Shown one piece after another: positions 41,045 to 50,545 of a DNA stretch of 64,000 bases. Every line of letters begins with the position of its first letter. Position 1 is the stretch's first letter. The notes beneath the pieces are model-generated. The model was not told the DNA's origin, did not search any database, and saw nothing but the letters and a program-made list of their open reading frames with translations. The DNA is from Clostridia bacterium (GTDB lineage Bacteria > Bacillota > Clostridia > Oscillospirales > CAG-272). The translations under genes were made by a program, and so were the position numbers. Where the stretch lies: the NCBI GenBank assembly GCA_017501225.1, contig JAFVXH010000019.1, forward strand, positions 1 through 64,000, written 5' to 3'.

Positions 41045-42766
41045 ATGAAGGAACAGAAAAAAGCGAAGCAGGCAACAGGCTTGCAGATTACACTTTTAAT
41101 CGTTGGCATCCTCGTTCTGGTTGCGCTGATTCTCAATCTTGCACAGGGCGGTGTCTGGATCATCGAGGGACTGAACGGCAAGGACGGTCAGGACGGAAAG
41201 GATGGTCAAAACGGTCAGATCGGTCAGGACGGTCAGGACGGAGCCGATGGCAAGAGCGCTTATGAGCTTGCCGTACAAAACGGATTTTCGGGCTCTCTGC
41301 ATGAATGGCTCCTCTCCCTGGCAGTTCAGGGAGGTATGGGACCTGCAGGCCCTGCGGGCAGCACGGGCGTCGGCATTTCCGACGTTTATCTGGACGGGGA
41401 AGGGCACCTGATGGTCAAGCTCTCCAACGGGCAGCTGATCGATGCGGGGTACGTCGGTTCCTCAGACGGCATTTCGGACAAGGTGGACGAGATGGGATTT
41501 TTGGAAACCTACGAGATCGTCGTCAAGAACGGACGCAATACTACCATCTATCTGCGCCTCTCTCCCGATCTTGAAAACGGTGAGATCTATACCACCGTCA
41601 CCGAGGGGGATGAGCTCTTGCGCATCGGCATTCAGGAGGATGAGGCAACCGGATTCAGCCGCTTTCTGTATAACGGCGTGGTGTGCTACGCACGCACAGC
41701 CAATTTTGACCGCAAATATCAGTATGACGGAAAAATGCCGAGCGTCAATTTGCCTGCGAGCATGGTCCTGACACAAAACGAGCAGACCTGGTTTATTACG
41801 GATCAGATCGTATCGGGGCTTTCTCCGGATCTGACCGTCACCTATTCCTACACGGGTGCGGGCACACGCGTTTTCAACGGCAGTGAGTCCTTTGCCATCA
41901 CCCCCACCGCTCTTGGAGAGGCAACTCTGACGCTTACGGTCCAAACGGTGGACGAGGGCGTTTTGCAGACCGTTTATCGCCAAAGCGTTGCCATCACGGT
42001 CGTCGCCAAAAAATCCGAGCTTGCCCTGACGGGACTTTTGATCGGAGATAGCCGCATCTCGGACGGCGCGATCCTTTCGAAATTAAAGACGGATCTGCCG
42101 AATTTAACGCTCCTTGGCACAAGGCAGGTCAAAAACAGCGGTATCTCACACGAGGGACGCGGCGCGTGGAGCACCGCGGATTACCTGACGAAGCCTTCCG
42201 TTGACGTGGCGGGCACAAGCCTTACCAATCCCTTTTACAATCCCGCGACCGGCGGATTTGATTTTACATACTATATGCAGTCGTCGCAGTACGATAGCAA
42301 AAAACTTGATTTCGTGGTTTTGAATCTGGGCGCGAACGACGGTTATTCTGCCGATTCCGCCAAAAATCTGAATACGATGGTAGCCTCGATTCAGGCTTAC
42401 GCGCAGAGCAAGGGATATGTGATCCGCATTTTCGTGATGAGCGAATACCTCTCTCCCGCTGACGGATATTACCTGCAGCAGGAAACGAATATCAACGTAC
42501 ACAGCCTGAGAGCTAGGCAGTTTGCGTATTTTTCCTACCTTGACGAGCAGTTTGCAAATCGTGAGGCAGAGGGCATTTATCTTTTGCCGAATTACCTGAG
42601 CATTGATTCCTTCGGGGATCGTGTCACGGGACAGATTCAGAGCGCTCAAGGCTTCCAAATCGGAATTACGGATGTCATCCATTTGGGCACGCAGGGCTAT
42701 TATAAGGAAGCGCAGATGATCGAGTCCTATCTCTATTGGCTGTTCGGAGCCGAAAAACAAACGTAA
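41045..42766 (+). CDS. membrane-anchored SGNH hydrolase with collagen-like stalk
   Basis: 573 residues. An N-terminal transmembrane anchor (about 13-35) is followed by Gly-X-Y triplets (about 42-69, G-K-D-G-Q-D-G-K-D and so on) forming a short collagen-like stalk, with more G-P-A-G-P-A-G near 100. A middle beta-rich region leads to a SGNH esterase domain with G-D-S at 334-336 (Ser336), G-A-N-D-G and D-V-I-H (Asp543, His546). It should act outside the membrane, perhaps removing acyl groups from glycans. The heparinase-like lyase gene follows 12 bp later. Confidence 0.87.
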   Translation: MKEQKKAKQATGLQITLLIVGILVLVALILNLAQGGVWIIEGLNGKDGQDGKDGQNGQIGQDGQDGADGKSAYELAVQNGFSGSLHEWLLSLAVQGGMGPAGPAGSTGVGISDVYLDGEGHLMVKLSNGQLIDAGYVGSSDGISDKVDEMGFLETYEIVVKNGRNTTIYLRLSPDLENGEIYTTVTEGDELLRIGIQEDEATGFSRFLYNGVVCYARTANFDRKYQYDGKMPSVNLPASMVLTQNEQTWFITDQIVSGLSPDLTVTYSYTGAGTRVFNGSESFAITPTALGEATLTLTVQTVDEGVLQTVYRQSVAITVVAKKSELALTGLLIGDSRISDGAILSKLKTDLPNLTLLGTRQVKNSGISHEGRGAWSTADYLTKPSVDVAGTSLTNPFYNPATGGFDFTYYMQSSQYDSKKLDFVVLNLGANDGYSADSAKNLNTMVASIQAYAQSKGYVIRIFVMSEYLSPADGYYLQQETNINVHSLRARQFAYFSYLDEQFANREAEGIYLLPNYLSIDSFGDRVTGQIQSAQGFQIGITDVIHLGTQGYYKEAQMIESYLYWLFGAEKQT

Positions 42767-42778
42767 AGGAATGAGAAT

Positions 42779-45508
42779 ATGAAGAAAAGTCTGAAAGGCC
42801 TGATTGAGGCTGTCCGCGTTGGAAAGCCCATGAATTTGTTGGATATGAACCGCTTTGACTGGATGGAAAAGGCGGGATTCGTTCCGGATCTTAAGCACAA
42901 CAAGAGTGCGCATATGACAGCGGGCTGGCGCTTCTGCGATCACGCTCAGCTCTACGTTCCGATGGGAAAGACCGATCTGTCGGCGTTCCGTTATCTCACC
43001 TTCTCCGTTTTTTCGGTAAACGGAGAGGGGGGAAGCTTCCGCCTGCAGTTTGAAAGCCCCGATGAGGAGCTTGGATCGTCCGGAGGATACGAGCGCGTGT
43101 TCTCCGTTTCGCGCAACGGTTGGAACGACTACCGCGTCGAGCTTCCGTTTTTGCACGCAGCGGGTGACCCCATCGGTTGGAATTCCATTACGGGTCTGAC
43201 CTTTGACTGTGTGGGGGGAGGACAGGCAAACAGTACGCAGACCGTACTGTATTTTGACAGCCTCCTTGTTTGGGAAGAGGAGGCGCCTCCTCTTTACGCA
43301 TCACTCCCCGAGCTCAAGGGTGCGGCGGCGTTCTCCAAGGGCGGTAATTTTTCCATCGTCGACCGCAAGCGCATTCCGAACTCCATAGATGTGTCCGATG
43401 CTTCTCCCTTTGACGAGGATGGAACGCTCTGGCTCCCCATGGCGCCCGTTGCGGCGATCCTTGCCCATTCCGCCGTTGCGGATAATCTTGCTTACACCTT
43501 AAGCTTTACCTACCGCCGCCGTCGTTACGTGTTTTCCGCGACTGATTCGGCCACGGTGGACGGTGAGCGGATGCCGTTGGAGTTTGTGCCCAAGGAAAAG
43601 GGCGGTATGCTCTTTTTCCCCGCCGATTACGTGCGCGAATTCTTCCGTTGGCGACAGATATTCGTATCTCCCACGGGGCTTGTGGTGCTTTCCAACCGCC
43701 GCGCGATCTTCGAGTACGGGCGTGACGAGGAGCTGATCCGCACATTGACGATGGATCTGACGCTCGCGCGTCCCGACGCGGATCAGGTATTTGAAGATCT
43801 GCGCCGCCGCTATCCCAATCCCGCAAGAGGAAAGCTGATCCATTCGCACGATACCTGGGTGCAGATGCGAAAAGCGGTCAAGACGGACACAGAGCTTGCC
43901 GCGCTGGTTCAAGCGCTCAAGGCTCGCTTTGGAGCATCGTCCGAAGCCTTTGCAAGCACCCCGAAGGGGAACCTTGCCGACGGTGGGGAAGCGCTCCTTG
44001 CGTTCTCGGTGCTCTTCCGCGTCACGGGAGATAAAAAGTACGCCGAGCGCGCCTATTCGGAGATGTCCGAGCTTGCAAAATGCTTGGATTTCTCGGGACA
44101 GTCCTACTCGGCGGTCCTGCTTGGCGATAGTGCTCTTGCCATGGCGTTGTGTTACGATTGGTGCAAGCACGCGTGGAGTGAGGCGCAGCTTGCCGTCATA
44201 GAGCGCGCGATGCTGCGAAATGGCGTGCGAAAGGGGCTTGAGCTTTACGAGGGCAAGGGAAGAATGTGGCATGCGGGAAGCGCACAGGGCGCGACCGTCA
44301 ACGCAGGCATGCTCGCGCTTTCCATCGCACTTTCCACCGTCTATCCCGAAAGCGCACGCAGACTGCTTGCGGGTGCGATGCGCAATTTTGAGGACAATTT
44401 CGCAACGCTTTCTCCCGACGGAGGATGCGCCGAGGGTGTCACCGCCTGGGAAAGCGCCGTACGCTCGATGGGGCTTGCATGCGCGATCCTGCAAAACGCT
44501 TGTGGAACCGATTACGGATTTTCCTCACTGACGGGATTTTCTGCCTGCGCTTTGTTCGGTATCTTTGCGGAAGGTCCCGCAGGTGCGTGGAACTACCACA
44601 GCAACGCTGTCAAAAACGTCGATACCTCCGCACTTCCCATCTTCAGCGCGCTGACGGGCAATTCCTTGCTTGCCAGATTGCGTGCCGTGCAGATCAAGGC
44701 GGGCAGAAAGTCGGTACATCCGCTCGATATTATTTTCTATACTCCCACACCCGATGACGAAAAGCCCCCCGTGCTTCCCCTGGATGCGGTCTACCGCAAG
44801 GCGGGAATTGCCGTTATGCGCTCGACCTGGCACAGAGATGCCCTCTACGTAGGGCTTCACGGAGGAAGCAATCGCGCCATCGGCGCCGATCTCGACGCGG
44901 GAAGCATTGTCCTGGACGTACAGGGTGAGCGATTCCTTGAGGATACGGGAATGGAGGAGGCACTCCCCAAGCTTCTGCGCCACCGCGCGGAGGGGAACAA
45001 CACCTTCGTGATCGATCCTCCGACGGACGAGCGCATCCCCGATCAGAGTCCTGCAGCAGTCGCCAAGTTTGAGGCGATGAAAAGCAGCCCGGCACGAGCC
45101 CTGGCAGTGGTGGATATGACGGGAACGCACCCTTCCTTGATCAAAGCAAAGAGGGGATTGCTCCTGACCGAAAACCGCACGCTTGCCGTTCTTCAGGACG
45201 AGGTGACGCTCGCAGAGCCGACGACCTACGTGTTGCACCTTTGGACGCGTGCCGAGGTCACGCTGAGCAAGACCGCAAAGACCGCACTGCTGACCAAGAA
45301 CGGAAAAACGCTGGCGTGCCGCCTGTGCTCCTCGCTCGGAAAGCTCGAGGCGGCTCCGTACGGAGAGAGCGGATGGACGCATCTGTCCGTGCGCATCGAG
45401 GGCAAGGAAAAATTGCGCGTCGCCCTGACCTTCCGACTCCTTTCGGAGGGCGAGAGCGGAAACGAATCGCTTTATCATCTCACTCCCATCAACCGGTGGG
45501 GAGAATAA
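42779..45508 (+). CDS. heparinase II/III-like polysaccharide lyase
   Basis: 909 residues. A carbohydrate-binding-like N-terminal region (about 1-170) is followed by a copper-amine-oxidase-N-like segment (about 220-310), an alpha/alpha toroid (about 350-640) and a C-terminal beta-sandwich with A-I-G-A-D-L-D-A-G-S-I-V-L, matching the heparinase II/III fold. The usual His-rich H-x-H-x-D is D-L-D here. There is no signal peptide or membrane segment, unusual for this family. It pairs with the surface SGNH protein, suggesting work on the same acetylated glycan. Confidence 0.8.
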   Translation: MKKSLKGLIEAVRVGKPMNLLDMNRFDWMEKAGFVPDLKHNKSAHMTAGWRFCDHAQLYVPMGKTDLSAFRYLTFSVFSVNGEGGSFRLQFESPDEELGSSGGYERVFSVSRNGWNDYRVELPFLHAAGDPIGWNSITGLTFDCVGGGQANSTQTVLYFDSLLVWEEEAPPLYASLPELKGAAAFSKGGNFSIVDRKRIPNSIDVSDASPFDEDGTLWLPMAPVAAILAHSAVADNLAYTLSFTYRRRRYVFSATDSATVDGERMPLEFVPKEKGGMLFFPADYVREFFRWRQIFVSPTGLVVLSNRRAIFEYGRDEELIRTLTMDLTLARPDADQVFEDLRRRYPNPARGKLIHSHDTWVQMRKAVKTDTELAALVQALKARFGASSEAFASTPKGNLADGGEALLAFSVLFRVTGDKKYAERAYSEMSELAKCLDFSGQSYSAVLLGDSALAMALCYDWCKHAWSEAQLAVIERAMLRNGVRKGLELYEGKGRMWHAGSAQGATVNAGMLALSIALSTVYPESARRLLAGAMRNFEDNFATLSPDGGCAEGVTAWESAVRSMGLACAILQNACGTDYGFSSLTGFSACALFGIFAEGPAGAWNYHSNAVKNVDTSALPIFSALTGNSLLARLRAVQIKAGRKSVHPLDIIFYTPTPDDEKPPVLPLDAVYRKAGIAVMRSTWHRDALYVGLHGGSNRAIGADLDAGSIVLDVQGERFLEDTGMEEALPKLLRHRAEGNNTFVIDPPTDERIPDQSPAAVAKFEAMKSSPARALAVVDMTGTHPSLIKAKRGLLLTENRTLAVLQDEVTLAEPTTYVLHLWTRAEVTLSKTAKTALLTKNGKTLACRLCSSLGKLEAAPYGESGWTHLSVRIEGKEKLRVALTFRLLSEGESGNESLYHLTPINRWGE

Positions 45509-45515
45509 AACAAAA

Positions 45516-45548
45516 AAAGAGGAACGCAGATGCGTTCCTCTTTTTTTC
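45516..45548. terminator. bidirectional terminator after the lyase gene
   Basis: The stem GAGGAACGCA/TGCGTTCCTC with a 2-nt loop, flanked by A7 and T7, between convergent genes. Confidence 0.92.
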
Positions 45549-45555
45549 TATTGCA

Positions 45556-45969
45556 TTACGCCTTCTTGAAGATCTCCTTGGGAGAATCGGTCAGGGCGAA
45601 GATGATGCAGTTGCCGTTGATCAGACCCTTTTCCTTTGCCTCGTCATACTTGGAGGTGTCCTTCTTGCCGTCCTTGTCCTCAACGGTCAGATAGTCCTTC
45701 ACAGCGCCGGCATTGGGGAATTTGATGATTACAGCGGAATCAAGTCCCTTCTTTGCAACGATCAGCTCGTAATCCTTGACGTTTTCCAGTGCATCCTCAT
45801 CCAGAAGCATCTGAACGACGGGGTTCTCCGCATCAACGGTAGAGAATTCGTAGCCTTCCTTTTCAAAAGCCTTCTTGATGGCAGCGGATTTGTCGCCGCA
45901 GCTTACCAACGAAAACACCAGAAGCGTTGCGGTCAAAAGCACTAAAAGAGTTTTTAAGGTTTTCTTCAT
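45556..45969 (-). CDS. small lipoprotein, unknown
   Basis: 137 residues. A signal sequence with lipobox S-L-V-S-C gives a lipid-anchored Cys24. The mature part is small, charged and mixed alpha/beta (K-A-F-E-K-E-G-Y-E-F-S-T-V-D), with a lysine-rich C-terminus. No family recognised. It is a single-gene unit with a strong promoter and a palindrome between promoter and gene. Confidence 0.78.
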   Translation of the reverse strand: MKKTLKTLLVLLTATLLVFSLVSCGDKSAAIKKAFEKEGYEFSTVDAENPVVQMLLDEDALENVKDYELIVAKKGLDSAVIIKFPNAGAVKDYLTVEDKDGKKDTSKYDEAKEKGLINGNCIIFALTDSPKEIFKKA

Positions 45970-45996
45970 TTCAAAGTCTCCTTACGTGATGTATTC

Positions 45997-46010
45997 GTTC
46001 CCGTGGGAAC
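45997..46010. promoter_or_regulatory. 14-bp perfect palindrome downstream of the lipoprotein promoter
   Basis: GTTCCCGTGGGAAC is a perfect palindrome just downstream of the -10 of the lipoprotein promoter. Its place fits a repressor operator. Confidence 0.5.
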
Positions 46011-46017
46011 TATCTAC

Positions 46018-46046
46018 AGTATAGCAAGAAAATCTTGATTTGTCAA
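46018..46046 (-). promoter_or_regulatory. promoter of the small lipoprotein gene
   Basis: On the minus strand: TTGACA, a 17-nt spacer, TATACT. Confidence 0.88.
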
Positions 46047-46080
46047 GGGTTTTGACAAATTTCAAGAGAGATTCCGAGAT

Positions 46081-46113
46081 AAAAAAGCCGACGGGGTGTC
46101 TCCCCGTCGGCTT
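46081..46113 (-). terminator. terminator of alaS
   Basis: On the minus strand the stem AGCCGACGGGG/CCCCGTCGGCT is followed by T6. Confidence 0.9.
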
Positions 46114-46121
46114 TGAATGCA

Positions 46122-48752
46122 TTATTTGAGCATTGCCTCCAGCGTAGAGGTCGCACTTGCGAGAGCCTGCTCGACAAGGCTTTCATCCTTACCGCCTGCC
46201 ATGGCGTTATCAGGACGTCCGCCGCCCTTACCGCCCGTAACGGCGGCAACCGCGCCTACGAGCTTGCCTGCGTGCGCGCCTGCCGCAACGGCAGCCTTGC
46301 CCGCAACGGTCAGGAAGGAGAGCTTGCCCTCTGCGTGAATGGCGAGCACGGCAACTGCGTCGTCATAGCGCGCCTTGATCTCATCGGCAAGCGTGCGTGC
46401 AACGTCGGATTGCATGTCGCCAAGATCGGCTGCGATCAGGCGGATTCCCTTGACCGTTACAGCCTTTGCGACGATGCTGTCAAGACCGGATGCGGCAATC
46501 TTTGTGTTGAGCGCTTCGATCTCCTTCTTCATCGAGGCGATCTCTGCCTGAAGCTGAGCCGCCCTCTTGGCGATCTCCAAGGGCTTCTGGAGCTTGAGCT
46601 CCTTCGCGGTATCCGCGATCAGCGCGTTGCGCTCGTTGAGAAGTGCCAGAACACCAAGACCGGTGGTAGCCTCAATTCTGCGGATGCCCGCTGCAACAGA
46701 GGCTTCGGAAGTGATCTTGAACAGACCGATCTTGCCCGTGTTGGAGCAGTGCGTACCGCCGCAGAGCTCGGTCGAAACCTCACCCATCTTGACCATACGA
46801 ACGGTTTTTCCGTATTTCTCTCCAAAGAGTGCCATCGCGCCGTTCTTCTGCGCGGTTTCCAGATCGGTTTCAACCGTCGTGACCTCGTTTGCGTCGAGAA
46901 TGCTCTTGTTGACGAGCTCCTCAACGGAGGCCAACTCCTCCTTGGTAAGAGCAGAGAAGTGTGTGAAGTCAAAGCGGCAGACCGTGGAGGATACGTAGGA
47001 GCCCGCTTGCTCTACGTGATCTCCCAGCACGCGGCGCAGGGCCGCCTGCAACAGATGTGCTGCCGAGTGATTGCGCATGATCGCCAGACGGTTGATCTCA
47101 TCCACGCACGCGCTGACGGTTTCATCCGTCGAAAGCGTTCCCTCACAGACCGTGCAGAGGTGGAGATAGACACCGTCTACCTTCTTGGTGTCGCCTACCT
47201 CCAGAAGAGCGGTTTTGGTGCGCAGAACACCGACGTCACCGACCTGACCGCCACCCTCGCCGTAGAAGGGGGTTCTGTCCAGCACGACCGTGCAGCTGCC
47301 CTCGTTGACGGAGGGAACCGGCTCACCGTCGACAAGGATGGCTACGACCTTGGCGTCGGCGCAAAGATCGGTATATCCCAAAAATTCGGTTTTTGCGAGT
47401 GAGGAGAATGCTGAGCTGTCGCTGTTGCTCCATCCGCTGATGTTGGCACGTGCCTCGCGAGCGCGTGTTTTCTGCTCCTTCATCAGCTCCTGGAAGGTTT
47501 CCTCGTCCACCTTCAAGCCGCTTTCCTCTGCAATTTCCTTTGTCAGATCGATCGGGAAGCCGAAGGTATCGTAAAGCTTGAAGACCGCCTCACCCGAAAC
47601 GGTGTCCGCATTTTGCTTCTTCGCATCGGCGATCAGCTCGGTCAGAATGGAAAGTCCTGCGTCGATGGTAGCGTCAAAGCGCTCCTCCTCCATCGAAAGG
47701 ACCTTGCGGATATAATCAGCCTTAGCGGAGAGCTCGGGGTATGCGCCGCAGCTTTCCGCAATGGCGACGTTGACCATGTCAACGAGGAATGCGTGATTGA
47801 TGCCCAGAAGCTTTCCGTGTCTGCATGCGCGGCGGATGATGCGGCGCAGGACGTAGCCGCGTCCCTCGTTGGAGGGAATGACGCCGTCCGAGATCATGAA
47901 CATAGCACTTCTGGTATGGTCGGTAATGACGCGGATGGAGATATCGTTCTGCTTGTCCACACCGTAGGACTTCTGTGCGATGGCGCACGCCTTGTCCAGA
48001 ACCTTGCGGATGGAGTCAACCTCGAACATATTGTCCACGCCCTGCATGACGCAAGCAAGACGCTCAAGACCCATACCGGTATCGATGTTCTTCTGCGCAA
48101 GCTCGGTGTAGGTGCCGTCCCCCATGTTGTTGAACTGCGAGAAGACGTTGTTCCAGATTTCCATATAGCGGTCGCATTCGCAGCCGGGCTTACAGTCGGG
48201 AGAGCCGCAGCCGTATTTGATGCCACGGTCAAAATAGATCTCCGAGCAGGGACCGCAGGGACCGGTGCCGTGCTCCCAGAAGTTGTCTGCCTTGCCAAGA
48301 CGCACGATTCTCTCGGCGGGAACTCCGACCTTCTCGTTCCAAAGCTTGAAGGCTTCCTCGTCCTCCTCGTAGATGGAGGGCCAGAGAAGCTCCTCGGGGA
48401 TCTCGAGCTCCTTTGTCAGAAACTCCCACGCCCACGGAATGGCTTCGTCCTTGAAGTAGTCGCCAAAGGAGAAGTTACCCAGCATCTCAAAGAAGGTGCC
48501 GTGGCGCGCGGTATGTCCGACGCGCTCAAGGTCAGGCGTACGGATGCACTTCTGGCAGGTCGTGACGCGCTTGCGGGGAGGCGTTTCCTCGCCCGTAAAA
48601 TATTTCTTCAGGGGCGCCATGCCGGAGTTGATCAGCAAAAGCGACTTGTCGTTGATGGGAACCAGAGGAAAAGAGGGAAGACGCAGATGTCCCTTGGATT
48701 CAAAGAATCGCAGGTAGCTTTCCCGCAGGTCGTTAAGAGATGTCCATTTCAT
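46122..48752 (-). CDS. alaS: alanine-tRNA ligase
   Basis: 876 residues, normal length. The class II catalytic core begins L-R-E-S-Y-L-R-F-F-E-S-K-G-H, and the editing domain has R-N-H-S-A-A-H-L-L-Q and C-G-G-T-H-C-S-N-T-G, the zinc-binding His/Cys set. A C-terminal DHHA1 domain with Gly-rich G-G-K-G-G-G-R-P-D-N-A-M-A-G-G completes it. AAAGGA lies before the ATG. It has a strong promoter and no room for a T-box leader. Confidence 0.97.
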   Translation of the reverse strand: MKWTSLNDLRESYLRFFESKGHLRLPSFPLVPINDKSLLLINSGMAPLKKYFTGEETPPRKRVTTCQKCIRTPDLERVGHTARHGTFFEMLGNFSFGDYFKDEAIPWAWEFLTKELEIPEELLWPSIYEEDEEAFKLWNEKVGVPAERIVRLGKADNFWEHGTGPCGPCSEIYFDRGIKYGCGSPDCKPGCECDRYMEIWNNVFSQFNNMGDGTYTELAQKNIDTGMGLERLACVMQGVDNMFEVDSIRKVLDKACAIAQKSYGVDKQNDISIRVITDHTRSAMFMISDGVIPSNEGRGYVLRRIIRRACRHGKLLGINHAFLVDMVNVAIAESCGAYPELSAKADYIRKVLSMEEERFDATIDAGLSILTELIADAKKQNADTVSGEAVFKLYDTFGFPIDLTKEIAEESGLKVDEETFQELMKEQKTRAREARANISGWSNSDSSAFSSLAKTEFLGYTDLCADAKVVAILVDGEPVPSVNEGSCTVVLDRTPFYGEGGGQVGDVGVLRTKTALLEVGDTKKVDGVYLHLCTVCEGTLSTDETVSACVDEINRLAIMRNHSAAHLLQAALRRVLGDHVEQAGSYVSSTVCRFDFTHFSALTKEELASVEELVNKSILDANEVTTVETDLETAQKNGAMALFGEKYGKTVRMVKMGEVSTELCGGTHCSNTGKIGLFKITSEASVAAGIRRIEATTGLGVLALLNERNALIADTAKELKLQKPLEIAKRAAQLQAEIASMKKEIEALNTKIAASGLDSIVAKAVTVKGIRLIAADLGDMQSDVARTLADEIKARYDDAVAVLAIHAEGKLSFLTVAGKAAVAAGAHAGKLVGAVAAVTGGKGGGRPDNAMAGGKDESLVEQALASATSTLEAMLK

Positions 48753-48802
48753 AATACGTATCCTTTCGGTCTGTATCTTTATTAATATTTTACATTCAAA
48801 TT

Positions 48803-48831
48803 AGTATAGCACAAAAAAGAGGGACTGTCAA
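48803..48831 (-). promoter_or_regulatory. promoter of alaS
   Basis: On the minus strand: TTGACA, a 17-nt spacer, TATACT. Confidence 0.88.
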
Positions 48832-48882
48832 TTCCTTTTGTCCGTTTTTTTCAAAAAAAGCGAGCCTCTGTCAGAATTCTGT

Positions 48883-48921
48883 CAAAAAAATCAGAGTGTT
48901 CCAAGCACACGGAACACTCTG
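48883..48921 (-). terminator. terminator of the cardiolipin synthase gene
   Basis: On the minus strand the stem AGAGTGTTCC/GGAACACTCT with an 8-nt loop is followed by a T run. Confidence 0.88.
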
Positions 48922-48944
48922 ACGGATAACAAATTCATGAAGCA

Positions 48945-50492
48945 TTACATCAAGGGCGCAAACAGACGCACGATCCGCTGCATCAGCCTTGCAAAAAGCC
49001 CTGTTTTGCAGTCGTTTTTGAAGATGGGCTTGCTTTTATCCACCGTATTCAGAAAATCCTGCTTGACCGCGAGGATCGAGTCGGTTCGATACAGGCACGT
49101 ACCGCATTCAAAATGGAAATACAGGCTGCGAAAATCGAGGTTTGCCGTTCCAACGGTTGCGATGATATCGTCGCTGATAAAGCATTTGGAATGGATGAAG
49201 CCTCCGCTGTACTCGTAGATGCGAACGCCTGCCTCCAAAAGCTCCGGATAATAAGTACGTGTGGTGAAATGCACCAGCTTTTTGTCCGGAATTTCCGGTG
49301 TCAGGATCCTGACGTCTACGCCGCTTTTTGCGGCAAATTTCAATGCCGAGATCAGATCGTCATCTACCATCAGATAGGGTGTTGTGATATAAAGGTAGCG
49401 ACGCGCATTCTGAATCAGGTGCATATAGACGCGCTCTCCGACGTTCTCGGTGGACACGGGACTGTCGGTGTAGGGCTGGATCCATCCGCTGGAACGCTCA
49501 CAGACGGAGGGTGTGGGCTGATAAGCGAGCACGTCCTCCTCCTTGCCGGAAAGGAGTGCCCACATTTGCAGGAACATGGTCGTGAATGCCCACGCGCCAT
49601 CCCCCTTGATACGGATCGCGCAGTCCTTCCAGTGACCGTATCGGATCTTTTTGTTGATATATTCGTCCGCGAGATTGATGCCGCCCGTATAGGCTACCTG
49701 TCCGTCGATCACGGCGATCTTGCGATGGTCGCGGTTGTTGTGCGCTGAGGAGAGCAAGGGATATACCTTGTTAAACACCCGGCATTGGATCCCGCTTTGT
49801 TGCAGCCTTTGCGCGTATTTCGGAGGAAGCGTCAAAAAGCATCCGAAATCGTCGTAAATGACGCGCACGTCCACCCCTTGCGCCACCTTTTCGCAAAGGA
49901 TCTCCAGAATACCGTCCCACATCTCTCCCTTGGCGATGATAAAATACTCCAGGAAGATATAGCGCTCCGCCCGTTTCAGATCCTCAAGCAGCGATGTAAG
50001 CATCTCGTTGCCCGTGGGGAAATAGGTGCTTTCGGTATTCCGATAGACAGGGAAGCCCGCGACCGATTCCAGATAATGCGCAAGGATCTGATTTGTGGGA
50101 AGCTGCTCGCAGATCTCCTCGGACGGTACGCTTTGGTATCGGTAATCCGCACGCCGTGTCTGCTCCATCAGAAGCACCTTCTTGCGAACGCCGAAGTGCG
50201 CGGTGGTCTGCAAATAGAACATCCAATACAGAATGCCGCCAAACAACGGGAAGAGAAGGATGAAGAAGATGAGTGAGATCTTCAGGGCAGGCTTGACCTG
50301 CCGCATCAGAAGATGGAGTGCGGTGATCACGCTTAGCAGCTCGAATACGTTGGCAATCCAATGAAATTGGGCGTACCGCATGATCAAAAGGATTGAAAAC
50401 ACTGCCTGGAGGATCACCAAAAGGATGATCAACAGGCGGCGACCAAAGAGATTTTGAAAATCCCTGAGCCTTGGCTGTCTTCGTTTTGTCAT
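48945..50492 (-). CDS. cls: cardiolipin synthase (phospholipase D family)
   Basis: 515 residues. Two to three N-terminal membrane helices lead to two HKD-type catalytic motifs: H-R-K-I-A-V-I-D-G (about residue 256) and H-S-K-C-F-I-S-D-D (about residue 430). It joins two phosphatidylglycerols into cardiolipin at the membrane. GGGAAAGGGG precedes the ATG. It is 53 bp downstream of the Ca2+-ATPase gene and probably in the same transcript. Confidence 0.93.
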   Translation of the reverse strand: MTKRRQPRLRDFQNLFGRRLLIILLVILQAVFSILLIMRYAQFHWIANVFELLSVITALHLLMRQVKPALKISLIFFILLFPLFGGILYWMFYLQTTAHFGVRKKVLLMEQTRRADYRYQSVPSEEICEQLPTNQILAHYLESVAGFPVYRNTESTYFPTGNEMLTSLLEDLKRAERYIFLEYFIIAKGEMWDGILEILCEKVAQGVDVRVIYDDFGCFLTLPPKYAQRLQQSGIQCRVFNKVYPLLSSAHNNRDHRKIAVIDGQVAYTGGINLADEYINKKIRYGHWKDCAIRIKGDGAWAFTTMFLQMWALLSGKEEDVLAYQPTPSVCERSSGWIQPYTDSPVSTENVGERVYMHLIQNARRYLYITTPYLMVDDDLISALKFAAKSGVDVRILTPEIPDKKLVHFTTRTYYPELLEAGVRIYEYSGGFIHSKCFISDDIIATVGTANLDFRSLYFHFECGTCLYRTDSILAVKQDFLNTVDKSKPIFKNDCKTGLFARLMQRIVRLFAPLM

Positions 50493-50545
50493 GCGGAACG
50501 CCCCTTTCCCAATACGTTTTGTTTTACGGCTTGATACGAGTTAGG

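Noticed and set aside
47613-48785. A 390-codon plus-strand frame opposite alaS
   Set aside because: It is an antisense shadow without a ribosome site; AlaS motifs are clear.
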